A model generated the notes under the pieces. It saw only the letters and a list, made by a program, of their open reading frames with translations, did not search any database and was not told the DNA's origin. A stretch of DNA of 41,297 nt, taken from contig JALSHE010000107.1 in NCBI GenBank assembly GCA_026982415.1, forward strand, positions 1 through 41,297, read 5' to 3'. How positions within the stretch are numbered: position 1 is the first letter of the stretch; each line of letters begins with the position of its first letter. A program made the position numbers and the translations under genes. This DNA is from Robiginitomaculum sp. GTDB taxonomy: Bacteria > Pseudomonadota > Alphaproteobacteria > Caulobacterales > Maricaulaceae. Of the stretch, positions 23,425-32,800 are shown piece after piece.

Positions 23425-23784
23425 ATGGGTATGGGTGCATGGGATATGCGTCAGTTATTATCAACATTCTTGGTCTTGAGCCTGCTATTTATCACCATGC
23501 ATTCTGTCATGGGCGGTGAGCATGGGCCGGAGCCAACTGATAATTTCTCCTCTGGATTGCAGACCGTTATGGTTGTTGCCACAGGTGACGAACAGCTTCC
23601 ATCCGACGGTAATTCGTTCAGCACGGAATGTAATATTTGCCATACTGCCCACACATTGCTGATGCTAGCCCCTGATGAGCTAACATTGGTTGATTATGTG
23701 CCTAGCACCAAGCACATGTGGGACAATGCTCTGCGCCCCGCACTTGTGGACGATATACCCCACCCCCCTATAATCTTGATTTAA
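23425..23784 (+). CDS. Small secreted protein with Cys motif, upstream of CzcC
   Basis: The 119-residue reading frame has a hydrophobic N-terminal segment (RQLLSTFLVLSLLFITMHSV) acting as a signal peptide or anchor, a CNICH motif (STECNICHTAHTLL, ~71-84), and a Pro-rich C-terminus (DIPHPPIILI). A TTGACA -35 lies just before it, so the true start may be the ATG at 23446. Its layout resembles the 2240 protein before CusC, although sequence similarity is weak. It may be a periplasmic metal-binding accessory of the RND operon; function unknown. Confidence 0.6.
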   Translation: MGMGAWDMRQLLSTFLVLSLLFITMHSVMGGEHGPEPTDNFSSGLQTVMVVATGDEQLPSDGNSFSTECNICHTAHTLLMLAPDELTLVDYVPSTKHMWDNALRPALVDDIPHPPIILI

Positions 23785-23927
23785 CTTTGCTTTAGGGCGG
23801 AGTCCCAATTGCGTTCATATGCGAAATGCCCATTTGCGTTTACGTGTGAACGGCATGTGAACTTGCGGACTTCGCAGTGACGACCAAATGGTTGCGCCAA
23901 GCGCGCACCAAAATCAAGAGATCTAAA

Positions 23928-25253
23928 ATGAATACGAAAACATCTGTGCTGTCCTGCACTGTCTGGACTGTTTGCACTGGGGTCGTAATGCTTATGACAA
24001 GTGTTGCACCGGGAGCAGTTGCACAAACACCTACTACGGATACTTATCCCGAACTTATAACTCTAACACCAGCAAGTAGTCGAAATTTTATAAGCACGGA
24101 GACGGTTAAAAGACCGGGTGTCGCCAGCTTTGTGCAATCGGCTATGACTGGGCATCCGGCATTACAGGCGGCGCAAGCAGCACTAGAAGCCGAGAAAGCC
24201 CGGGCGCGCGGTATGGGGCGCAAGCTTTATAACCCCGAACTGGAAGTGGACTTGGAAACAGCGAGTACAGAAATCGCAACTATCGGCTTATCCCAGACCC
24301 TTGACCGCCATAAAAAACGCAAAGTGTTGCAAGACGCCGGACGTGATAATGTTTTTGCGGCTCAGGCAGCGGTGGAGTTGGTCAAGAAAACCTTGCAAAC
24401 CGAATTGTTAACTGCCTTGTCCGAATACCAGATCAATCACGACATGGTGGCATTGGCTGAAAGCAAAGTTGCATTTTCCCGCGATTTTCTAAAACTGGCT
24501 GAGCGGCGCAAAGCGGCGGGGGATTTGTCCAGCTCCGAAGTACTCACGGCGCAATTGTCACTGGCTGGTTCGCTTGCAAATTTGGCGCGGGCTAAATCGG
24601 AGCGTTCCCGGGCAACGCAAACCTTGACCACATTAACTGGCACACAGTTAGAGAGGTGGCCACTTTTACGCGGAACGCCAAATGGCCAAAGTGCGCGAAA
24701 CTGGCTGGCAAACCCTGAAGGTTTCCCAGAAATACGTTTGGCCAGTGCGCAGTCGCGGGCTTTTAGATCGCGCATTGTGGTTGTCAGAAAAATGCGCAAA
24801 ACCAACCCGACGGTCGGCGGGCGCATAGGCCTGGAAGGCTCCAACGCATTATTTGGTGTCAGCCTGGCTATCCCCTTACAGCTGAACAATAAATACTATG
24901 ATAGTATTGACGTGGCCAAGGCCGAAAGCCTTGAGGCCGAAGCTGGACTGGCTCGTATCCGCAGGCAAACTATTGCCCGTCTTAAAGGCACCGAGCGCCG
25001 CTTTGCGGACGCCGAACGAGCCTGGCAAGACTGGCAAAGCTCTGGCGCGTTGCAGCTGGACACCCAGCGCTCGCTCCTTAAGCAACTCTGGGAAGCTGGC
25101 GAGCTGAACGCCGTTAACTACCTCATTCAATTTGACCAAACTTTCGATGCACAGAGCGCGTCTGCTGAACTGAAGGCTGCCTATTGGCGCAGTTGGTTCG
25201 AGCGCTTGGATGCAAGTAATTTAATTCCACAATGGCTGGAGACCATCCAATGA
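23928..25253 (+). CDS. czcC: CzcC-type outer-membrane efflux protein
   Basis: I place the start at ATG 23928, which opens the signal peptide (MNTKTSVLSCTVWTV... AVAQ); an upstream GTG at 23877 would put 17 charged residues before it. The 441-residue protein has the OEP repeats of the TolC family: FVQSAMTGHPALQAAQAALE, LAERRKAAGDLSSSEVLTAQ and QLWEAGELNAVNYLIQFDQT. It should be the outer-membrane channel for the CzcBA pump. Its last four bases overlap the czcB start. Confidence 0.85.
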   Translation: MNTKTSVLSCTVWTVCTGVVMLMTSVAPGAVAQTPTTDTYPELITLTPASSRNFISTETVKRPGVASFVQSAMTGHPALQAAQAALEAEKARARGMGRKLYNPELEVDLETASTEIATIGLSQTLDRHKKRKVLQDAGRDNVFAAQAAVELVKKTLQTELLTALSEYQINHDMVALAESKVAFSRDFLKLAERRKAAGDLSSSEVLTAQLSLAGSLANLARAKSERSRATQTLTTLTGTQLERWPLLRGTPNGQSARNWLANPEGFPEIRLASAQSRAFRSRIVVVRKMRKTNPTVGGRIGLEGSNALFGVSLAIPLQLNNKYYDSIDVAKAESLEAEAGLARIRRQTIARLKGTERRFADAERAWQDWQSSGALQLDTQRSLLKQLWEAGELNAVNYLIQFDQTFDAQSASAELKAAYWRSWFERLDASNLIPQWLETIQ

Positions 25254-26461
25254 GAAACCAAATGAAAAATTCAAAATACTATCTAACATTATCCGCAGTC
25301 CTGCTTTTGGGCACGGCAACATATTTCGCAAACTCCCCGTCTTCTTTTGTTCAGGAGGCCTATGCCCAAGAAGCGGATAACCACGATGATCACGACGAAG
25401 AGGGCGGTGATGAACACGGGGAAGAAGAAGGCGTTATTGAAATGGACGCCGCAGAGCGCCGTAAAAACGGCGTGACTACCGCATGGCTAGCTTTGGAAAC
25501 CCTGAGCACCGAGATTACGGCGCCCGGCGAAATCATCCTCAACCAATATAAAACCAGCCGGGTCACCCCACGCATTTCCGCGCAAATCACCAAGCGCCAC
25601 GCCAAGCTTGGCGCGCATGTCAAGCGCGGTAACTCGCTAGTGACCCTGACCAGTGTCGAACTGGCCGAAGCCCAAGGCAATGCGATTGTGACTAATCAGG
25701 AATGGCAACGGGTAAAGGCCTTGGGACAGGATGTTGTTTCAAAACGCCGATATGTAGAAGCTAAAATTGCCGCACAGCTTACCAAGGCCAAAATCGCCGC
25801 CTTTGGTATGACGCCAACAGCTATCAAACGATTGCTGGCCAGTGGCGATGCGGCTAAAGCGACGGGTACATTCACGCTGTTTTCCGGGCAGTCTGGCACT
25901 GTGATGCAAGACGATTTTGTCCTTGGCGAAATTATCCAGCCGGGCCGGGTATTGTTCGAAATTAGCGATGAAAGCACGGCATGGGTCAATGTGCGCGTAC
26001 CGAGCGACGAAGCTGACCATATAAAAATCGGTGCGCCCGTGCGCCTTATGACCGGAAGCGGTAACCGCAAAACCAGTTGGAAGCAAGGCAAAGTCTTACA
26101 GCTTAACCACCAAGTTGATGAAGCCACCCGCACATTCTCCGTGCGCGTAGAAATGGATAATAAAGGCGACGAACTTCACGCTGGCCAATTTGTCACGGCA
26201 TATTTGCAAACTGGCAAAGAGGGGCACAAGGTTCTTGCCGCGCCAGTGGATGCAGTCACGTTTATGGAGGGCAAGAACATTGTCTTTGCGGTAGAGGGTG
26301 ATGAATTGCACCCAACGCCCGTGGAAATCGGTGCCAAGCGCGGCAATTGGGTCGAAATTAAAAGCGGCATTAGCGAGGGCACCGAAATCGCCACCTCGGA
26401 AATCTTCTTGCTCAAATCGCTTATTTTGAAATCAAAAATGGGATCAGGCCACGGTCACTAG
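25250..26461 (+). CDS. czcB: CzcB-type membrane fusion protein
   Basis: The ATG at 25250 overlaps the czcC stop (ATGA) and has GGAG nine bases upstream; a further start at 25232 is less likely. The 403-residue protein has an N-terminal signal/anchor (~10-22), a His/Asp/Glu-rich segment (DNHDDHDEEGGDEHGEEEG) that can bind divalent metals, and then the adaptor core: GEIILNQYKTSRVTPRISAQ (lipoyl), the hairpin with QGNAIVTNQEWQRVKALG, and the beta-barrel VNVRVPSDEADHIKIGAPVR. It links CzcA to CzcC in divalent metal export. Confidence 0.9.
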   Translation: MRNQMKNSKYYLTLSAVLLLGTATYFANSPSSFVQEAYAQEADNHDDHDEEGGDEHGEEEGVIEMDAAERRKNGVTTAWLALETLSTEITAPGEIILNQYKTSRVTPRISAQITKRHAKLGAHVKRGNSLVTLTSVELAEAQGNAIVTNQEWQRVKALGQDVVSKRRYVEAKIAAQLTKAKIAAFGMTPTAIKRLLASGDAAKATGTFTLFSGQSGTVMQDDFVLGEIIQPGRVLFEISDESTAWVNVRVPSDEADHIKIGAPVRLMTGSGNRKTSWKQGKVLQLNHQVDEATRTFSVRVEMDNKGDELHAGQFVTAYLQTGKEGHKVLAAPVDAVTFMEGKNIVFAVEGDELHPTPVEIGAKRGNWVEIKSGISEGTEIATSEIFLLKSLILKSKMGSGHGH

Positions 26462-26494
26462 AATCGGAGTGCTAGAAGCCATTAGGAATAAATC

Positions 26495-29400
26495 ATGTTA
26501 AATAAACTCGTAGAATTTTCGCTTCAGTACAAAGCGCTTGTACTGATCACCTTTGCCGTTATCGCCTTTTTGGGCGTGCGGGCAATCAATACTATCCCCA
26601 TTGACGCCTTTCCGGATGTCACTCCGGCGCAGGTCAATATCTATACGGAAAGCCCCGGATTGGCGGCTGAGGACGTAGAGGAGCTTCTGACTTTCCCGAT
26701 CGAATCGGCTATGGCCGGATTGCCGGATGTCAAGGAAATCCGTTCGGTTAGCCTATTCGGTTTGTCTTATGTGGCCGTATACTTCAAAGACGATATGGAC
26801 ATATATTTCGCCCGCCGCCTTGTGGGTGAACGCTTGCAAGAAGTGGGCGACCGTATCCCCGAAGGTTACGGCACACCTGAACTTGGCCCCAATACATCTG
26901 GGCTGGGGCAAGTGTTTTGGTACACTTTGGAGCGTGCCGACGAGAAACTGAACGCTGATATTACCGATATGGATTTGCGCACGCTTCAAGACTGGACTGT
27001 AAGGCTTATTTTGCGCACAGCGCCGGGTGTTGACGATGTAATGTCTTGGGGTGGTCAGGAACGGCAATATCAAGTGCAAATCGATCCGCTCAAGCTGATT
27101 AAATACAATCTTGGTTTCACCGAAGTTATGGAAGCCATTGAGGCCAATAATCGGCAGGTTGGTGGTCAATATATCGATCAAGGATCAGAGCAATTTCTGG
27201 TGCGCGGGCTTGGCTTGGTCAAGAACGAAGCCGATATTGGCGCGATTAAACTCAAGAGCGTGGACGGCACCGCTGTCTATATCCGTGACGTAGCCACTGT
27301 GACCCAAGCGGGCGCACTACGCTTTGGCGCTGTCACCCGCGACGGTAAGGAAGTTGTGCTGGGCATGGCCCTATCGCGCATGGGCGAAAACGCTCAATCC
27401 GTTGTTGAAAACGTCAAAGATAAACTGGAAACTGTCGAGAAAGCTTTGCCGCCCGGCGTTGTCGTCAAGCCGATTTACCAGCGCACAGATTTGGTGGAAA
27501 AGGCCGTCGGCACTGCTGAGAAAGCTTTGATACAAGGCTCCATTCTTATCGCCATTGTGCTGTTTTTGTTTTTGGGAGAAATCCGCTCGGCCATTGTGGT
27601 CACCTCGGCTTTACCACTGGCCATGCTCATCGCCTTTATCATGATGAACCAGATGGGCTTGTCGGCCAACCTTATGTCGCTAGCGGGGCTTGCCATCGGG
27701 ATTGGAATGATGGTGGACGGGGCTGTGGTTATGGTAGAGAACTCATTCCGCATCATGGCGGAGCGAAAATCCGAAGGTAATGGCCCGGTCAACAAAACGG
27801 CGGCGGTTCTTACGGCGGCCAAAGAGGTTGCCAACCCGATGACCTTCGCCATCGCCATTATCATCATCGTGTTCATGCCTTTGTTTACGCTTGAGGGTCT
27901 TGAGGGTAAGTTGTTCAAACCCATGGCTTTTAATATCAGCTTTGCTATGGCTGGGTCATTATTGTTGACCTTGACGTTAATCCCGGTTCTGGCCGCTTTA
28001 ATCTTGAAACCCAAAGAGGAAAAAGACACACTTTTAGTGCGTATTTTAAAGCGTGGCTACCTGCCTTTGCTGGCGTTTTCTCTTAAACGCAAAGCTTTGG
28101 TTATGGGCAGCGCCATTGTTTTGCTCATTGGCTCGCTCAGCCTGTTTCCCTTGTTGGGCAAGGAGTTTATGCCGCAGCTTCAAGAAGGGTCAATCATGTG
28201 GCGGGTATCGTCCATTCCGTCCACTTCGCTGGATCAGTCTATCAAAATCGCCAAAAACATCGAAAATGCCCTGAGCGAATATCCCGAGGTTGAGACAACT
28301 ATCTCTATGATTGGCCGGGCTGAAAAGGGCGAAACGGCGGATGTTAATTATATGGAAGTTTACACCGCCCTCAAACCGCCAGAGGACTGGCCGGGCAATC
28401 GCAATATCACCGAACTGGCCGAAGACATGCGCGAGACGCTAGAGGAAGTGGCACCAACATCAGTGGTCGCTTTCACCCAGCCTATTCAAATGCGGGTGGA
28501 GGAACTTATCTCCGGCGTGCGCGCTACATTGGCGGTCAAACTTTACGGTGAAAACCTGCAAGAACTTGACCGTTTATCTGCCGAAATTAAGGAAGTTTTG
28601 GAAGGTGTCGAAGGCGTTGCCGATTTATCTTTGGAGGCCAATATCGGCAAGCCGCAAATCCGAATCGAAGTGGATCGGGCAGCTTTGGCACGCTACGGTA
28701 TGAACGCCGATGATGTGCTGACCATTGTACGCACGGGTATCGGCAGCGAGCCTGTCAGCACATTAATCGATGGGGTCAAGCGGTTTGAAATCACCACGCG
28801 CTATATTGATAGCGCGAAATCATCCGTGCAGGCCATTGGCAATATCCCTATGCAAACCAGTGAGGGAGCGATTATCCCCTTGTCCAAAGTAGCCAATATC
28901 ACCACCACGGAAGGTTATTCATTTGTCCGCCGCGAGCAATTACAGCGCTATGCGGTGATACAAATGGACGTGCGCGGACGCGATATTGACAGCTTTGTTA
29001 GCGACGCCAACTTTGCTATTCAAGAAGCCGTTGAAATGCCGGTGGGCTATTGGGTTGAATGGGGCGGGGCATTTGAAAACCAACAACGGGCTATGAAACG
29101 GCTCAGCGTCATTGTTCCGATAACGATTTTCTTTATCTTTGTACTTTTATACACGACATTCAATTCCCTGCGTTACGCTACCATGATTATCGCCAATGTC
29201 CCCTTTGCCACTATTGGCGGGCTGGTTGCGCTCTATATCTCGGGGCAATATTTGTCAGTGCCGTCAGCTATCGGGTTTATCGCCGTGTTCGGTGTGGCCA
29301 TGCTCAATGGTATTATCCTGCTTAGCTTTATTAACGAGTTACGCGATAAAGGATTAAGCGTTAGCGAAGCTGTGCGCCAAGGGGCAGAGCTACGCTTACG

Positions 29401-29632
29401 GCCCGTTATGATGACGGCCAGTTCAACCATATTGGGGCTAATCCCCATGCTACTATCCAGCGGTGTCGGGGCCGAAACCCAGCGTCCATTGGCGGCGGTA
29501 GTGGTGGGTGGTTTGATTACGTCAACTCTACTGACACTAATATTATTGCCCTTGATTTACGAATTTGTGGAAACCCGCAGAGAAAGAAAACTGGAGCAGA
29601 AATTACTCAAAAAACAGGAGGTATTATCATGA
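26495..29632 (+). CDS. czcA: CzcA-type heavy-metal RND transporter
   Basis: The 1045-residue protein is a full HME-RND pump. The TM4 signature is GLAIGIGMMVDGAVVMVEN: the Asp and Glu equivalent to D408 and E415 of Cupriavidus CzcA are kept, but the first Asp (D402, in DFG) is Gly here. So it is not a canonical DFG-type Zn/Co/Cd pump, although its partners CzcB (His-rich) and the following ZntA-like ATPase argue for divalent cations. AGGA precedes the ATG; the stop overlaps the PII-like gene start (ATGA). Confidence 0.92.
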   Translation: MLNKLVEFSLQYKALVLITFAVIAFLGVRAINTIPIDAFPDVTPAQVNIYTESPGLAAEDVEELLTFPIESAMAGLPDVKEIRSVSLFGLSYVAVYFKDDMDIYFARRLVGERLQEVGDRIPEGYGTPELGPNTSGLGQVFWYTLERADEKLNADITDMDLRTLQDWTVRLILRTAPGVDDVMSWGGQERQYQVQIDPLKLIKYNLGFTEVMEAIEANNRQVGGQYIDQGSEQFLVRGLGLVKNEADIGAIKLKSVDGTAVYIRDVATVTQAGALRFGAVTRDGKEVVLGMALSRMGENAQSVVENVKDKLETVEKALPPGVVVKPIYQRTDLVEKAVGTAEKALIQGSILIAIVLFLFLGEIRSAIVVTSALPLAMLIAFIMMNQMGLSANLMSLAGLAIGIGMMVDGAVVMVENSFRIMAERKSEGNGPVNKTAAVLTAAKEVANPMTFAIAIIIIVFMPLFTLEGLEGKLFKPMAFNISFAMAGSLLLTLTLIPVLAALILKPKEEKDTLLVRILKRGYLPLLAFSLKRKALVMGSAIVLLIGSLSLFPLLGKEFMPQLQEGSIMWRVSSIPSTSLDQSIKIAKNIENALSEYPEVETTISMIGRAEKGETADVNYMEVYTALKPPEDWPGNRNITELAEDMRETLEEVAPTSVVAFTQPIQMRVEELISGVRATLAVKLYGENLQELDRLSAEIKEVLEGVEGVADLSLEANIGKPQIRIEVDRAALARYGMNADDVLTIVRTGIGSEPVSTLIDGVKRFEITTRYIDSAKSSVQAIGNIPMQTSEGAIIPLSKVANITTTEGYSFVRREQLQRYAVIQMDVRGRDIDSFVSDANFAIQEAVEMPVGYWVEWGGAFENQQRAMKRLSVIVPITIFFIFVLLYTTFNSLRYATMIIANVPFATIGGLVALYISGQYLSVPSAIGFIAVFGVAMLNGIILLSFINELRDKGLSVSEAVRQGAELRLRPVMMTASSTILGLIPMLLSSGVGAETQRPLAAVVVGGLITSTLLTLILLPLIYEFVETRRERKLEQKLLKKQEVLS

Positions 29633-29937
29633 AAGAAGTCAAAGCATATATTCACATGAACCGGGCGGCAGATGTCGTCCGGATGCTTAGGAAAGCCGAG
29701 TTTACCTCGTTAATGCTAGCTGAAGTCAAGGGTACATTTGCAGCCCTTGACGCGCAAGAGCAGGAGTATTCGACGGAACTTGGCGCACGCGTTATCACCG
29801 AAATTAAACTGGAATTGGTTTGCCAAGACGAGCAAGTGGACGAAGTAATCGCCTTGATAAAAGAAAACGCAAAAACTGGGCGCGAAAGATCCGGCGCTAT
29901 TTATATCAGCGATATAACGGCCTATCATCAATTTTAA
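29629..29937 (+). CDS. PII-like signalling protein of the metal-efflux type (PII-NG)
   Basis: The 102-residue protein resembles GlnB/PII fold members: MKEVKAYIHMNRAADVVRML at the start, T-loop region GTFAALDAQEQEYSTELGAR, and GRERSGAIYISDITAYHQF at the end, the B/C-loop region. It is coupled to czcA by ATGA and has a strong AGGAGG site. A PII group linked to heavy-metal RND operons is known (called PII-NG). It probably senses a ligand and adjusts the pump; the ligand is unknown. The classical T-loop Tyr51 context is not clearly conserved. Confidence 0.85.
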   Translation: MKEVKAYIHMNRAADVVRMLRKAEFTSLMLAEVKGTFAALDAQEQEYSTELGARVITEIKLELVCQDEQVDEVIALIKENAKTGRERSGAIYISDITAYHQF

Positions 29938-30014
29938 ACTATTAGCAAATTTCACTTGAACCTTAAGCTACTAGAGGTTTTACGGTGAAGTCAAATTTTG
30001 AAAAGGGGAAAACT

Positions 30015-32150
30015 ATGGGTAATGAATTGACAATGAAAATCGAGGGCATCGATTGCCCGTCTTGCGTGGGACCGATTGAAAAGGCGGTTTGCGCCTTGCC
30101 AAGCGTCAAGGATGCCAGCGTCAATTTTGGCAATGGCAAAATCAAATTGAATTTTGAAGAGGGCGGCAAGGACGTAAAAGCTGTTGAAAAAACCATCAAT
30201 AAGCTTGGCTACAAAATTGCTAAAAACGAAACCGGACACGCGTCCGGTGGACTTGAAGTCTGGTACAAAACCAAAAAAGGCAAGCTTGTGGTTTTCACGG
30301 GTGTCATGCTGGTGTTGGCTACTCTGGTTTTCATATTCGCCAAACATGCAGTTATCAACCTTGGTGGATTCCAGATTGAAGTTTACGAACTTGGCTATGC
30401 CGTAGCCGCTCTGGTCGCACTTATGCCCATGGCGAAAAAAGCCTTCCAGTCAGCGCGGGCAGGTAGCCCGTTCACCATTGATACTCTGGTAACATTCGCT
30501 GTCGTTGGTGCCATCCTTATTCAGGCATCGGTCGAAGCGGCAGTGGTCGTTTTCTTGTTTGCGTTGGGTGAAATGCTGGAAAGCATGGCGACTGCAAAAG
30601 CGCGCAAAAGCGTGCAAGCCTTAGCCGACCTTGCGCCCAAAATGGCGTTTCTAGTTAAGGGCGAAGACGTGAGCGAAGTAGCGGCGGATACTTTGGCTAT
30701 TGGTGATGTTGTTGAAATCCAACCCGGCGGGCGGGTGCCTGCGGACGGGGTGATTGTGTCCGGTTCCACCTCTCTCGACGAAAGCTCTATTACGGGCGAG
30801 AGTATCCCCGTGCGCCGGGGTATTGATGAGGCGGTGTTTGCTGGCGCAATTAACACAGACGGCGTTATCCGCCTGCGCGTTGATAAAACCTCCGAAGACA
30901 ATATGATCGCCCGCATCATGAACCTCGTTGAAGAAGCCGAAGCCGGGAAATCCCCCACGGCGCGTTTCATTGATAATTTTAGTAAATATTATACGCCGGG
31001 CGTATTGCTTGCGGGCATTTTGGTCGGTACGATTGCCCCTTTGTTTTTTGGTGGCGACTGGATGGCGTGGATATATAAAGGCCTGGCCATTTGGCTCATT
31101 GGCTGTCCGTGCGCGCTTGTCCTCTCGACCCCGGCGGCAATTACATCCGGCATTGCAGCGGGCGCACGCAAAGGCTTGCTCATGAAAGGCGGCGTGGTGC
31201 TAGAGGCTATTGGCAAGGTTAGCACCATCGCTTTTGACAAAACCGGCACCCTGACCGCTGGCAAACCAAAGGTTACAGACATACATGTGTTCAAAGGAAC
31301 CGAAGCCGATATGATGTCTTTGGCCGCCGCCGTTGAGGTCACATCTTCTCACCCACTGGCCGAAGCCATTGTCGCCAAGGCCAAACAGCAAGGCGTTAAA
31401 TTTTCCCGCGCCAAAAATGCCAAAGCGCTCTCTGGGCGCGGCGTTGCGGGCCTGATTGGTAAAACTTTGGTGACGATCGCCTCACCGCGTTACGCCGAGG
31501 AAATTTCCAAAATTGACGATGCGGCACGCAAAATATTCCTAGATTTTGAGGAACAAGGCAAGACTCTTGGCGTGGTGGTCAAAGGTAAAACCCTGCTCGG
31601 GGTGATCGCCATGCGCGACGAACTGCGAGAAGATGCAAGAGCCGCCATGGATAAGCTCGACACCATGGACATCAAAACCATCATGCTGACTGGCGACAAT
31701 GCCCGCACCGGCAAAGCCATAGCCGCACAACTCGGTATGGATGTTCAGGCCGAGCTTATGCCCGACGACAAGCTGCAAACTATAGAAGCGTTAAAGCAAA
31801 TGGGTAGCGTTGCCATGGTCGGCGACGGTATTAACGACGCCCCTGCCCTCGCCCGTGCTGACGTTGGCATCGCCATGGGCAGCGGTACTGACGTGGCGCT
31901 GGAAACCGCAGACGCCGCATTGCTACACGAACGGGTAAGCGGCATACCGGCTCTGGTCAATTTGTCCAAAGCGACCATGAAAAACATCCACCAAAACATA
32001 GCCTTTTCGTTAATCTTGAAAGCTGTGTTCCTAGTGACAACCATGATGGGCGCAACATCGCTTTGGATGGCTATATTGGCAGACACAGGTGCAACGGTTA
32101 TCGTGACGCTAAATGCGCTAAGGTTGTTGCGGTTTGATCCTTATAAGTGA
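30015..32150 (+). CDS. zntA: ZntA-type Zn2+/Cd2+/Pb2+ P1B-2 ATPase
   Basis: The ATG at 30015 has AAGGGG nine bases upstream; the GTG at 29985 is an alternative. The 711-residue pump has an N-terminal HMA domain with GIDCPSC, the CPC motif with the P1B-2 signature (GCPCALVLSTPAAITSGIAAGARKG split as CPCALVLSTPAAITSG), DKTGTLTAGKP, SSHPLAEAI, GDGINDAPALARAD, and the final TM with ADTGATVIVTLNALRLL, whose Asp is the P1B-2 metal ligand. It exports Zn(II), Cd(II) and Pb(II) from the cytosol. It follows the PII-like gene by 77 bases and likely belongs to the czc operon. Confidence 0.95.
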   Translation: MGNELTMKIEGIDCPSCVGPIEKAVCALPSVKDASVNFGNGKIKLNFEEGGKDVKAVEKTINKLGYKIAKNETGHASGGLEVWYKTKKGKLVVFTGVMLVLATLVFIFAKHAVINLGGFQIEVYELGYAVAALVALMPMAKKAFQSARAGSPFTIDTLVTFAVVGAILIQASVEAAVVVFLFALGEMLESMATAKARKSVQALADLAPKMAFLVKGEDVSEVAADTLAIGDVVEIQPGGRVPADGVIVSGSTSLDESSITGESIPVRRGIDEAVFAGAINTDGVIRLRVDKTSEDNMIARIMNLVEEAEAGKSPTARFIDNFSKYYTPGVLLAGILVGTIAPLFFGGDWMAWIYKGLAIWLIGCPCALVLSTPAAITSGIAAGARKGLLMKGGVVLEAIGKVSTIAFDKTGTLTAGKPKVTDIHVFKGTEADMMSLAAAVEVTSSHPLAEAIVAKAKQQGVKFSRAKNAKALSGRGVAGLIGKTLVTIASPRYAEEISKIDDAARKIFLDFEEQGKTLGVVVKGKTLLGVIAMRDELREDARAAMDKLDTMDIKTIMLTGDNARTGKAIAAQLGMDVQAELMPDDKLQTIEALKQMGSVAMVGDGINDAPALARADVGIAMGSGTDVALETADAALLHERVSGIPALVNLSKATMKNIHQNIAFSLILKAVFLVTTMMGATSLWMAILADTGATVIVTLNALRLLRFDPYK

Positions 32151-32312
32151 GTAAACGGAAACCCATCCACAAAAATTCTAAGGTTATAAAGGGATAGCAG
32201 TCAGGCCGTACTGATAAACAAATACACTATAAAAATATGGTGCGAGTGGCGTGCGTCAAGACTAGATTTTATATGCAATAGATTCAATATCTTACGAGCG
32301 TTACCTTTCAAA

Positions 32313-32357
32313 ATGTGTGCAAATATGTGTGCCACTATGTGTGCAAATATGTGTGCC
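32313..32357. repeat. Direct repeat of 21 bp (period 24) built from ATGTGTGC units
   Basis: ATGTGTGCAAATATGTGTGCC occurs twice exactly, 24 bases apart. Each copy itself contains two ATGTGTGC units. It could be a recombinase core or a site of slipped replication. Confidence 0.85.
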
Positions 32358-32500
32358 GTTTTCTGAACACCAAAGGTGAATTCACTGAATGATCGCTTTA
32401 TGAGTACGATTCGGCCAGATGCTCAATAAGGCTCTAAGAAATATATCTGATCTTTCACATTCTATGTCTTGCAATCTATGCCTTGCAATTTTACTATATT

Positions 32501-32518
32501 TGTAGTAACGTACCTACA
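32501..32518. promoter_or_regulatory. Operator-like palindrome TGTAG-N8-CTACA upstream of the antitoxin
   Basis: Five-base arms plus a central ACGT give 14 of 18 symmetric bases. It lies 24 bases before the antitoxin start, where Phd/YefM antitoxins usually bind to autoregulate. A tandem TCTATG(T/C)CTTGCAA repeat (32461-32488) precedes it and may hold the -35. Confidence 0.5.
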
Positions 32519-32542
32519 TTGAGCAAGTAAAGGAGTTTGGCT

Positions 32543-32800
32543 ATGGGCATTACAACAGTTTCCAGCCGCGATTTTAACCAGGATGTTAGCAAGTCCAAGC
32601 GGGCAGCTTGCACTGGGCCAGTATTTATTACTGACCGTGGACACCCTGCCCATGTCCTATTGACGATTGAACACTACCAGAAAATTACGGGCAAACAAAA
32701 GAGCATTATTGACTTGCTGTCCATGCCCGAACTCGCCGATATAGATTTTGAAATTCCGCGCATAAGCAAGCAACTTTATAAGCCCGCTAATCTGTCCTGA
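32543..32800 (+). CDS. Phd/YefM-family antitoxin
   Basis: ATG 32543 has AGGAG seven bases upstream. The 85-residue protein starts with the Phd/YefM DNA-binding fold (MGITTVSSRDFNQDVSKSKR, FITDRGHPAHVLLTIEHYQK) and ends with a short acidic toxin-neutralising tail (MPELADIDFEIPRIS). The stop shares a base with the toxin start (TGATG), the normal antitoxin-toxin arrangement. It should neutralise the downstream PIN toxin and repress the operon. Confidence 0.9.
   Translation: MGITTVSSRDFNQDVSKSKRAACTGPVFITDRGHPAHVLLTIEHYQKITGKQKSIIDLLSMPELADIDFEIPRISKQLYKPANLS

Larger units (their letters stand above)
32151..32542. other. 392-bp non-coding gap between ZntA and the toxin-antitoxin pair
   Basis: No gene, tRNA or clear terminator is seen. 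It contains two copies of a 21-bp sequence (32313-32333 and 32337-32357), a tandem 14-bp repeat (32461-32488) and an operator-like palindrome (32501-32518) next to the antitoxin gene. It could mark the end of the metal island. Confidence 0.7.

Noticed and set aside
27475-28029. 184-codon minus-strand frame inside czcA
   Set aside because: It is a shadow of the strongly conserved TM4 region of the pump.
32151-32542. tRNA gene as an integration target
   Set aside because: No cloverleaf or TTCGA-type arm could be recognised.
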